A stretch of 11,892 nucleotides of DNA, from contig JANTHH010000071.1 in NCBI GenBank assembly GCA_024762485.1, positions 1-11,892 on the forward strand. The letters are read 5' to 3'. A model generated the notes under the pieces. The model did not search any database. It was not told where the DNA came from and saw nothing but the letters and a program-made list of their open reading frames with translations. This document shows positions 7,249-11,892 of the stretch, piece after piece. The DNA is from Chromatiales bacterium. Its GTDB lineage: Bacteria; Pseudomonadota; Gammaproteobacteria; Chromatiales; Chromatiaceae. The position numbers and the translations under genes were made by a program. Positions within the stretch are counted from its first letter, which is position 1. Each line of letters starts with the position of its first letter.

Positions 7249-7670
7249 GCGGTTCCGAAGGAGGCGTCCACAGTACTGGCTGGCAGTGGAATGCCGGCGA
7301 TCAGGGAACCCTGGGTGACAGGGCCGCCCGGGAACAGGCGATACAGGAAACGCCTGCCGCCGTCCTCTGCGAACTCCCTGGCCAGGGCGTCCAGCATTTG
7401 CCGGGCGCCTGCGAGAGAGCCGCTGTCGCAGTAATAGTCGCGTAGCAGCAGCACCACTTCCCAGTGGTCCTCGGTCATCTCGATGCCGAGGGCATCGGCC
7501 ACCTCTTCGCCCATTGCCATGGACCAGGGCGGCAAGGTCTCCAGGTTGGCATTGGGGTCATATCTCTGAGCGGCCGGATCCCTCGAATCCTCAAGTATCT
7601 CGGTGAAGGCCTCCGCCCCCTTACCCCACCAGGCGGCAGGATCCTTCGCGGTTTTCAGAACATTTGCCAT
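7242..7670 (-). CDS. DsrC/TusE-family protein lacking both conserved cysteines (RspA-like)
   Basis: 142 residues from ATG 7670, which has AGGGAG about 8 bases upstream; the frame is open to 7718 but that start has no such site. The family core is clear: LPPWSMAMGEEVADALGIEMTEDHWEVV (residues 47-73), LLLRDYY, FLYRLFPGGPVTQ (108-120) and IAGIPLP (124-130), matching TusE/DsrC 'HWEVVRFVRDFY ... YLYRLFPKGPAKQ ... IAGLPKP'. In DsrC the C-terminal arm carries two redox cysteines and in TusE one. Here the CysB position is Ser122 (TQGSLIAG) and the CysA position is Thr133 (PASTV), followed by an extra eight-residue tail. The only cysteine is Cys81. It therefore cannot carry persulfide or trisulfide like DsrC/TusE and fits the cysteine-less RspA subgroup, for which a regulatory role has been proposed. 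The N-terminal ~45 residues are longer than in DsrC. It lies 87 bp downstream of the DoxX gene of the hvf cluster; whether it belongs to that operon is open. Confidence 0.8.
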   Translation of the reverse strand: MANVLKTAKDPAAWWGKGAEAFTEILEDSRDPAAQRYDPNANLETLPPWSMAMGEEVADALGIEMTEDHWEVVLLLRDYYCDSGSLAGARQMLDALAREFAEDGGRRFLYRLFPGGPVTQGSLIAGIPLPASTVDASFGTAH

Positions 7671-7697
7671 TTCACGGTCTCCCTGGGCTGGAAATAA

Positions 7698-7714
7698 CTG
7701 AGTGCAACACTCAG
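7698..7714 (-). other. Small perfect hairpin between the doxX and DsrC-like genes
   Basis: CTGAGTG and CACTCAG form a perfect 7-base stem around a three-base loop. On the - strand it is followed by TTATTTCC, so it could be a weak intrinsic terminator for the hvf cluster or a leader hairpin 27 bases before the DsrC-like start codon. The T-run is interrupted and short, so termination would be partial at best. Confidence 0.4.
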
Positions 7715-7757
7715 GCACTAGTGTAGACGCTCCGGAAGATTTTGCCGGTGACCCGGC

Positions 7758-8351
7758 TCAGGGCATGAAACGACGGCGCAGCCAGTAGTCGAGGCTGACA
7801 TAGCGGCCACCGCCGATGAAGAACAGGGTCAGCAGCATGATGAAGTAGGTCGCTGCCCATTCGATGCCGTTGTTCGAGATGACGAAACTGCCGCTGCCGG
7901 TCAGCCACTCGTAGTCACCGTGCTGCTGCAGCAGGTTGCGCGCAGCCTCCAGTCGCTGCATGGCCTGGTCGATATCGGCCGGCGGGAAGGGGCTCTTGGC
8001 ATCGGCGATGGCCTGCCAGCCATGTTGCCAGTGGACGGTGACGGCGGCGACCACCATGGTGGCCATCAGCGGGATGCTGATCCAGCGCACGCCCAGGCCG
8101 ATAAGGAGCAGCACAGCGCCGGCAACCTCGGTGCCGGTGGCGAGCGCGGCCATCACCCAGGGCATGGGCAGGCCCAGCCCCCAGTCGGGGTTGCCGAACC
8201 AGGCCACCACGTCGTCGAAGCCGTTGAGCTTGTTCATGCCGGCGACCCAGAATACCGGTGCCAGGTAGAGGCGCAGTGCCAGTGGTGCGAGAAAATCCAC
8301 TGACCTGGTGCTGTCGAGCAGGTGCTGCAGGCGCAGGAATATCGCCATCAT
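7758..8351 (-). CDS. DoxX-family membrane protein of the hvf/bufferin cluster
   Basis: 197 residues from the ATG at 8351. An ATG nine bases upstream (8360) directly abuts the GAGGAG site and would be too close, whereas 8351 has it nine bases away. Four membrane spans are visible at about residues 20-38, 66-86, 90-107 and 163-182, with DoxX features RLYLAPVFWVAGMNKL (27-42), GTEVAGAVLLLIGLGVRW (73-90) and a C-terminal IMLLTLFFIGGGRYVSLDYWL. A ~55-residue extramembrane loop (108-162) with several His and Trp (VTVHWQHGWQ) lies between spans 3 and 4. DoxX proteins are common partners of HvfABC/bufferin genes and are thought to support copper-RiPP maturation or membrane redox steps, but the exact role is not settled. 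The gene starts 48 bp after hvfC on the same strand, so co-transcription is likely. Confidence 0.88.
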   Translation of the reverse strand: MMAIFLRLQHLLDSTRSVDFLAPLALRLYLAPVFWVAGMNKLNGFDDVVAWFGNPDWGLGLPMPWVMAALATGTEVAGAVLLLIGLGVRWISIPLMATMVVAAVTVHWQHGWQAIADAKSPFPPADIDQAMQRLEAARNLLQQHGDYEWLTGSGSFVISNNGIEWAATYFIMLLTLFFIGGGRYVSLDYWLRRRFMP

Positions 8352-8399
8352 GTCTCCCATCTCCTCATCTTGTGTTTTTTATGGATGGCAGGACCGGTA

Positions 8400-9179
8400 T
8401 CAGTCGAGCCGGGTACCGATGATGATGTTGCGATTGCGCAGGTCCTCGAGCAGTGGTTCACCATGTGCGATGAGCTGTTCGGGTTGGGGATGTTGCATTT
8501 CCGCAGCGATCACCTTCATGAGATCAAGACCTGTAAGCGTGGGGTTTTCTTTCATCAGGTCGAGAAGGCGGTAGGTCACGGCGTTGATGTCGAGAAAGTG
8601 GATCTGGTCGTCGCGGTCGCGATAAACGGAGAGGAAAGTGGGGTGCTCACCGGGGGCCTCCGGCAGAAAATCCGGGCCGATGCGATGTACCGGATAGCTG
8701 TAGGCCAGGTGCCAGGCCACGGGCGATATCAGCGGGCGCCCGGCCATCAGGTCGCCATTGCGGTCGAGGGGGGGGAGATCCTCGTCTGCATCGCTGGTGC
8801 TCAGTGCCAGTTCCACCCATTCGTAATGGGCCAGTTCGCGGATGAAGGGGGGGTCGTCCGGATGTTCGCCGCGCTCGTGCTGCAGCCAGGCGAGGAATTC
8901 CTCGGCAATCTCGGCGAAATAGGGCGTTTCGCAGCGGTGACCGGCGAAGAAGTCGCGTACCCGCCGCAGCCAGGTGTCGTCGGGGGTGATGGTGCGCAGC
9001 ACCGGAAAGGCCGTACTGATGAAGCCCTCGACGTTGTTGAAGAAAAGCTCACGGTAGATGGCCATGCGCCGGTCTTCGATCTGCGGTGGTCGCGGGTGTT
9101 GCTCCGGCCTGCGGATGTGATCGGTGAAGGCGCGCTGCAGCGCGATGAAGTCGGGCTGTTCAGACGACGGCGCGGTCAT
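8400..9179 (-). CDS. hvfC: HvfC/BufC family RiPP maturation partner (DUF2063)
   Basis: 259 residues from ATG 9179, which lies inside the 3' end of hvfB (20-base overlap), indicating coupled translation. The N-terminal DUF2063 domain is recognised by FIALQRAFTDHIR (11-23) and MAIYRELFFNNVEGFISTAFPVL (39-61), followed by DDTWLRRVRDFFAGH and SPYF-like TPYFAEIAEEFLAWL (85-99). The second half has ELAHYEWVELAL (115-126), WHLAYSYPVHRI (156-167) and a C-terminal winged-helix-like part (FLSVYRDRDDQIHFLDIN...LLDLM). In characterised systems this protein binds the precursor peptide and forms a complex with the MNIO enzyme, delivering the core motifs to its iron centre. Cytoplasmic; no signal peptide. 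The overlap with hvfB suggests a fixed 1:1 output of the two subunits. Family call is firm. Confidence 0.92.
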   Translation of the reverse strand: MTAPSSEQPDFIALQRAFTDHIRRPEQHPRPPQIEDRRMAIYRELFFNNVEGFISTAFPVLRTITPDDTWLRRVRDFFAGHRCETPYFAEIAEEFLAWLQHERGEHPDDPPFIRELAHYEWVELALSTSDADEDLPPLDRNGDLMAGRPLISPVAWHLAYSYPVHRIGPDFLPEAPGEHPTFLSVYRDRDDQIHFLDINAVTYRLLDLMKENPTLTGLDLMKVIAAEMQHPQPEQLIAHGEPLLEDLRNRNIIIGTRLD

Positions 9180-10023
9180 GGCGCATACCCCAGCGTTTCT
9201 GTGCCTCGGTGATCTGTTCGACCTCCAACAGCAGCGTCTCCAGGGGCGGGATGTTGAAGTCCCGCTCGAGCAGCGTTGGCATGACGCCGAAGGTGTCATA
9301 GGCCGTGTCGAGGAGTTGCCAAACGGGGTCGATGACGTCGGCACCGTGGGTGTCGACACGCAGATCCTCGGCCTCTTCGTAGTGGCCGGCGATGTGCACG
9401 TACATCACCCGCTCGCCGGGCAGTGCCTTGAGGAATTCGACCGGGTCGTAGCGGTGATTGATGCTGTTGACGTAGATATTGTTGACGTCGAGATGCAGGC
9501 CGCAGTCGGCCTCGGCGATCACCGCATTGATGAAGTCGATCTCGCTCAGCGCACCCGGGGTGTCAGCGGAGGCGTCCGCATAGTAGGAGACATTCTCCAT
9601 GCCGATGCGCTCACCGAGGATGTCCTGGACGCGGCGGATGCGTGCCGCCACGTAGTGCACGGCCTCCTCGGTAAAGGGGATGGGCAAAAGGTCGTACAGG
9701 TGGCCGTTGTCGCTGCAGTAGGAGAGGTGCTCCGTGTAGCAGCGGATATCATGTTCGGCCATGAAATTCTTGATGGATCGAACCAGTTGTTCGTCCAGCG
9801 GGGAGGGGCTGCCTATGGAGAGTGACAGCCCGTGACAGACGAAGGGGTAACGTTCGGTCATCTCGCGCAGGCGGCGTTTCATCTGCCCGCCGATGCCGAT
9901 CCAGTTCTCCGGTGCCAGCTCCATGAAGCCGATCTGCTGCGGCTGCTGCTCGGCGATCTCATCCATCAGTGCGCGGCGGTAGCCGAGTCCGGCTCCAGTT
10001 ACCGGGAAGGATTGGGTGCTCAT
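9160..10023 (-). CDS. hvfB: HvfB/BufB multinuclear non-heme iron oxidase (MNIO, DUF692) RiPP maturase
   Basis: 287 residues, the usual size for the family. ATG 10023 has GGAG seven bases upstream. MNIO enzymes are TIM-barrel iron oxidases that modify cysteine in precursor peptides; HvfB-type members make oxazolone/thioamide pairs, BufB-type members thiooxazoles. Expected iron ligands are all present: CHGLSLSIGSP (His64), TEHLSYC (His99), MENVSYY (Glu143/Asn144), LHLDVNNIYVNSINH (Asp179, Asn181), VHIAGH (His210, His214), DTHG (His226) and LLERDFN (Glu253). The N-terminus GAGLGYRRALMDEI and MELAPENWIGIGG is also typical. The gene lies downstream of the EGKCG-repeat precursor, from which it is separated by a 17-bp perfect hairpin, and overlaps hvfC. 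Its substrate is therefore almost certainly that precursor. The exact chemical product (oxazolone/thioamide versus thiooxazole) is inferred from the EGKCG motif type and is not proven. Confidence 0.95.
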   Translation of the reverse strand: MSTQSFPVTGAGLGYRRALMDEIAEQQPQQIGFMELAPENWIGIGGQMKRRLREMTERYPFVCHGLSLSIGSPSPLDEQLVRSIKNFMAEHDIRCYTEHLSYCSDNGHLYDLLPIPFTEEAVHYVAARIRRVQDILGERIGMENVSYYADASADTPGALSEIDFINAVIAEADCGLHLDVNNIYVNSINHRYDPVEFLKALPGERVMYVHIAGHYEEAEDLRVDTHGADVIDPVWQLLDTAYDTFGVMPTLLERDFNIPPLETLLLEVEQITEAQKRWGMRHDRAVV

Positions 10024-10056
10024 GGTTGCTCCGGAGCTTGTCTGTCGTGGTGTTCT

Positions 10057-10092
10057 ACAGTCACACGGCAGCCGAGGCTGCCGTGTGACTGT
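10057..10092 (-). promoter_or_regulatory. Perfect 17-bp inverted repeat between hvfA and hvfB
   Basis: ACAGTCACACGGCAGCC (10057-10073) and its exact complement (10076-10092) are separated by GA, so the RNA would form a ~16-bp stem with a CGAG tetraloop. No T-run follows on the - strand (AGAACACC comes next), so it is not a standard intrinsic terminator. It sits 33 bases after the hvfA stop and 33 bases before the hvfB start. Such structures between a RiPP precursor and its enzymes commonly protect the precursor mRNA or reduce read-through, giving more precursor than enzyme. That role is inferred. Confidence 0.75.
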
Positions 10093-10125
10093 CGGTCCAT
10101 GGCCAACAGGCCAGGTCGTGTCAAC

Positions 10126-10587
10126 TTACTTTTTGCTGCCGCCGCACTTGCCCTCGCCACACTTGCCTTCGGAGGACTTCTTCATGCTGCCGCCGCACTT
10201 GCCTTCAGTGGACTTGTTCATGCTGCCACCGCACTTGCCCTCGGAGGACTTCTTCATGCTGCCACCGCACTTGCCCTCGCCACACTTGCCTTCGGAGGAC
10301 TTCTTCATGCCTTCACCGCACTTGCCTTCCATGGACTTGTTCATGCTGCCGCCGCACTTGCCTTCGGAGGACTTGTTCATGCTGCCGCCGCACTTGCCTT
10401 CGGAGGACTTGTTCATGCTGCCACCGCACTTGCCTTCCATGCCGGCGAGTTGCATGTAACCGCTTTTCATCTCGTTCACGCCGAAGGGATTTTCAGCGGC
10501 GTTCACGCTGCCTGCGATCAGCAGGGTGCCGGTGACTGCAGCGCCAACAGTGGCGGCAATGGGGTTCAGTTTGGTCTTCTTGCTCAT
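10126..10587 (-). CDS. hvfA: HvfA-type RiPP metallophore precursor with ten EGKCG motifs
   Basis: 153 residues; ATG 10587 has AAGGAG nine bases upstream. The N-terminus is a Sec signal peptide (MSKKTKLN, hydrophobic ~10-27, likely cleavage after VNA at residue 30). Next comes the conserved leader-like segment ENPFGVNEMKSGYMQLAG (32-49). The rest is low complexity: ten EGKCG motifs starting at residues 51, 63, 75, 87, 99, 104, 116, 128, 140 and 145, mostly spaced by 12 residues with linkers like GSMNKSS or GSMKKSS. Two places have closely spaced pairs (EGKCGEGKCGG). Every one of the ten cysteines lies in such a motif. In Haemophilus HvfA, EGKCG cysteines are converted to copper-binding oxazolone/thioamide groups by HvfBC, and the protein is exported to the periplasm. 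Its position directly upstream of hvfB and hvfC supports the same role here. The segment with NPF and the motif are diagnostic; the number of modified cysteines is unknown. Confidence 0.94.
   Translation of the reverse strand: MSKKTKLNPIAATVGAAVTGTLLIAGSVNAAENPFGVNEMKSGYMQLAGMEGKCGGSMNKSSEGKCGGSMNKSSEGKCGGSMNKSMEGKCGEGMKKSSEGKCGEGKCGGSMKKSSEGKCGGSMNKSTEGKCGGSMKKSSEGKCGEGKCGGSKK
10135..10437 (-). repeat. In-frame 36-bp tandem repeat encoding the EGKCG array
   Basis: The unit encodes 12 residues (EGKCGGSMNKSS and variants). The copies are nearly identical at DNA level, differing mainly at third positions (CCGCCG/CCACCG) and at the Asn/Lys codon. Two insertions of a 15-bp sub-unit (EGKCG) give the doubled motifs at residues 99-108 and 140-149. 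The similarity among copies suggests recent duplication within the gene and makes copy-number change by recombination or slippage likely. Confidence 0.9.
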
Positions 10588-10627
10588 CTGATTCACTCCT
10601 TGGTGATAAATCATGTTGATGCGTGAA

Positions 10628-10654
10628 AATACGTTGGCGCCTTATCGCCGGTTC
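10628..10654 (-). promoter_or_regulatory. Candidate ECF-sigma promoter of the hvf operon
   Basis: On the - strand GAACC (10654-10650), a 16-base spacer, then CGTATT (10633-10628). This has the AAC-type -35 and CGT-type -10 of many ECF sigma factors, and it resembles the TAACC-N16-CGAA type reported for SigF-controlled bufferin genes in Caulobacter. Transcription would start near 10620, giving a ~33-base leader before ATG 10587. No ECF sigma or anti-sigma gene is in the window. Short motifs of this kind occur by chance, so confidence is low. Confidence 0.35.
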
Positions 10655-10800
10655 TGCGGTTCCCGTATCCGGGTGTGCAGGACTCTGGCGCACGGGATCT
10701 TGGAGTGCAAGCCCGGAACGGGGTTCCTGTGAGCCGCGTATACCTTGATCCTGTTCACAAAGACCGTGGTCGGTGACAGTTTATTTCAGTGCTCCCCGGC

Positions 10801-10825
10801 CCCGGCAGGCCGTCTGTCTGCCAGG
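10801..10825 (-). terminator. Possible hairpin terminator after the DUF1841 gene
   Basis: On the - strand CCTGGCAG pairs with CTGCCGGG (8 pairs including one G-T) around a 9-base loop, 30 bases after the stop codon. No T-run follows, so this is weak as an intrinsic terminator and may only stabilise the 3' end. Confidence 0.3.
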
Positions 10826-10854
10826 ACACAGGAGGTAACGGCATGGGCCTGGGG

Positions 10855-11283
10855 CTACGGCAGAAGCCGTTGCAGACAGTCGAGATAATCCTGGTCATCC
10901 GGTGCCTTGCCGGCGCACTGTGCCTCCCACAGCACCTTTTCAAGACAGGCCATCACCTGGTGCTCGCAGGCATGTGCATCCCCGGTGCCGGCGGCCAGGC
11001 GCTGATAGATCGTGCGGATGCCGCTGGGGCGGTCGATGGACAGCTGTTCGCGGATGCTGATGTGCATGCCCATGTGCAGAAAGGGGTTGGACTCGCCACT
11101 GGCCGAGGAGAAATCCTGCCCGAGATCGGCTGCCGTCTGCTCCAGCAGGGGCTGATATTCGGGATGGTCCAGGATGACGCCGGCAACCAGATTCTCCAGT
11201 GGTTGCATCGACTCTCCTGCACGGTGCTTGCGCCAGGCATCGACGAAGAACTGCCGCATACGGTTTCTGTCTTGGGTGAACAC
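10855..11283 (-). CDS. DUF1841 family protein
   Basis: 142 residues from GTG 11283, with GGAG ten bases upstream; the frame is open further upstream but reads as low-quality sequence there, and the family begins with M-F-x-Q-D-R. Conserved blocks: FTQDRNRMRQFFVDAWRKH (2-20), PLENLVAGVILDHPEYQPLL (28-47), NPFLHMGMHISIREQLSIDRP (66-86), GDAHACEHQVMACLEKVLWEAQ (101-122) and a C-terminal DDQDYLDCLQRL. The family is small, cytoplasmic and of unknown function. The His-rich NPFLHMGMH and DAHACEH motifs look like possible metal ligands, but I know of no proof. The gene lies 64 bp downstream of nth on the same strand, which suggests co-transcription. There are four cysteines, one of them close to the C-terminus. 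Confidence 0.85.
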   Translation of the reverse strand: MFTQDRNRMRQFFVDAWRKHRAGESMQPLENLVAGVILDHPEYQPLLEQTAADLGQDFSSASGESNPFLHMGMHISIREQLSIDRPSGIRTIYQRLAAGTGDAHACEHQVMACLEKVLWEAQCAGKAPDDQDYLDCLQRLLP

Positions 11284-11347
11284 GGGACGGATACTCCGAG
11301 ATGGATCTGCGGACCTTATCCCAGTCGCCGTTCGCTGAACAGATCGC

Positions 11348-11892
11348 TCAGTCGGTCTTGTGGCGGTACTCGCACAGGTCCTCGATGGGGCAGGAACCAC
11401 AGCGTGGCTTGCGGGCGGTGCAGGTGTAGCGGCCAAGCAGGATCAACCAGTGGTGGGCGTCGTGCAGGAATTCCTTCGGAATCAGGCGCAGCAGCTTTTT
11501 TTCCACTTCCAGCACCGTCTTCCCGGGCGCGATGCCGGTTCGGTTGGCCACCCGGAATATATGGGTGTCCACTGCCATGGTGGGCTGGCCGAAGGCGGTG
11601 TTGAGCACCACATTGGCGGTCTTGCGCCCGACGCCGGGCAGTGCCTCGAGGTCAGCCCGGTTGTCCGGCACCTCGCCACCGTGCTTGTCGATGAGGATGC
11701 GGCAGGTCTTGATGATGTTTGCCGCCTTGGTGTTGAACAGGCCGATGGTCTTGATGTACTCCTTCAGTCCCTCTTCACCGAGATCGAGTATCGCCTGCGG
11801 GGTGTTGGCGACCGGGAAAAGCCGGGCGGTGGCCTTGTTCACCCCCTTGTCCGTGGCCTGGGCCGAGAGCATGACCGCGATCAGCAGCTCGA
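11348..11892 (-). CDS. nth: Endonuclease III (Nth), C-terminal part; start lies outside the window
   Basis: About 181 codons visible, running off the right edge (the frame continues as ELLIAVMLSAQ, so the ATG near 11872 is internal). Endonuclease III is a DNA glycosylase/AP lyase removing oxidised pyrimidines. Visible features: SAQATDKGVNKATARLFP, the helix-hairpin-helix ALPGVGRKTANVVLNTAFG with the catalytic lysine (Lys120 in E. coli), the catalytic aspartate in MAVDTHIFRVANRTG (Asp138 in E. coli), and HHWLILLGRYTC. The [4Fe-4S] loop C-x6-C-x2-C-x5-C (CTARKPRCGSCPIEDLC) is intact at the C-terminus. Only about 30 N-terminal residues are missing. In many gammaproteobacteria nth follows the rnf/rsx genes, which could therefore lie just to the right; that is a guess. 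The DUF1841 gene follows at 64 bp. Confidence 0.97.
   Translation of the reverse strand, partial: ELLIAVMLSAQATDKGVNKATARLFPVANTPQAILDLGEEGLKEYIKTIGLFNTKAANIIKTCRILIDKHGGEVPDNRADLEALPGVGRKTANVVLNTAFGQPTMAVDTHIFRVANRTGIAPGKTVLEVEKKLLRLIPKEFLHDAHHWLILLGRYTCTARKPRCGSCPIEDLCEYRHKTD

Larger units (their letters stand above)
10588..10854. other. 267-bp gene-free region upstream of hvfA
   Basis: Longest stretch without a gene. It contains the hvfA ribosome binding site, an ECF-like promoter candidate (10628-10654), a short inverted repeat GGAAC/GTTCC (10717-10729) and a hairpin after the DUF1841 gene (10801-10825). No convincing small ORF or RNA gene was seen. Confidence 0.6.

Noticed and set aside
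10093..10125. TTGACA on the - strand just after the hvfA stop, as a -35 element for hvfB
   Set aside because: At 17-base spacing the -10 position reads CATGGA, a poor match to TATAAT. An internal promoter is not supported.
10135..10437. Regular ~36-bp repeats that could suggest a CRISPR array
   Set aside because: There are no unique spacers between repeats, the units are directly adjacent and in frame, and they encode the HvfA motifs.
9832..10626. + strand open frame with a repetitive Ala/Leu/His-rich protein
   Set aside because: It is the reverse complement of the hvfA repeat array; the pattern follows from the EGKCG codons on the other strand.
10717..10729. GGAAC/GTTCC inverted repeat upstream of hvfA as a repressor operator
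   Set aside because: Five-base arms with a three-base spacer are too short to support in GC-rich DNA, and there is no regulator to link it to.
10843..11604. + strand open frame with a perfect AGGAGG seven bases before its ATG
   Set aside because: It runs antisense through the DUF1841 gene and nth, both of which have clear family signatures. The protein has no recognisable domain. The Shine-Dalgarno match is in intergenic DNA and likely chance.

Overview
This window looks like chromosomal DNA of a GC-rich gammaproteobacterium. YgiQ, Nth, the YhhJ-type ABC permease and the DUF1841 protein all read like gammaproteobacterial proteins. A DsrC/TusE-family protein and a copper-RiPP (hvf/bufferin) cluster would suit a sulfur-metabolising, metal-exposed bacterium, but that lifestyle is inference and the genus cannot be named from the sequence.

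Left part, + strand (1-4020). The window opens inside an ABC-2 export permease. A second permease (YhhJ-like) follows, coupled through an ATGA stop/start overlap; together they look like the end of an HlyD/RbbA/YhhJ-type efflux operon. Next come a small PilZ-domain protein (a probable c-di-GMP receptor) and a 637-residue methyl-accepting chemotaxis protein. The chemoreceptor has a good sigma-28 (FliA)-like promoter and a strong intrinsic terminator. The terminator hairpin also contains the stop codon of the converging hydrolase gene.

Middle part, - strand (3998-7670). An exported alpha/beta hydrolase and a full-length YgiQ-family radical SAM protein lie here. Upstream of ygiQ is a DsrC/TusE-family protein that has lost both functional C-terminal cysteines (RspA-like). 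It is followed by a strong terminator whose U-tract ends only about 27 nt before the ygiQ start codon.

Main point of interest, - strand (7758-10587, read right to left). This is an hvf/bufferin-type RiPP metallophore cluster. The precursor HvfA has a Sec signal peptide and ten EGKCG motifs. It is followed by the MNIO (DUF692) maturase HvfB, the DUF2063 partner HvfC overlapping hvfB by 20 nt, and a DoxX-family membrane protein. By analogy with the characterised Haemophilus HvfABC and the bufferins, HvfBC would convert the EGKCG cysteines into copper-binding groups and the precursor would be exported to the periplasm to sequester copper. A perfect 17-bp inverted repeat separates the precursor gene from the enzyme genes. 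An ECF-type promoter candidate lies 5' of the precursor. The family is known; what is less usual here is the number of motifs, the hairpin and the neighbouring cysteine-less DsrC homologue.

Right edge, - strand (10855-11892). A DUF1841 protein lies downstream of the 3' end of nth (endonuclease III), which runs off the window.

The longest stretch without a gene is the 267 bp between the DUF1841 gene and hvfA. No RNA gene, insertion sequence, CRISPR array or replication origin was recognised.
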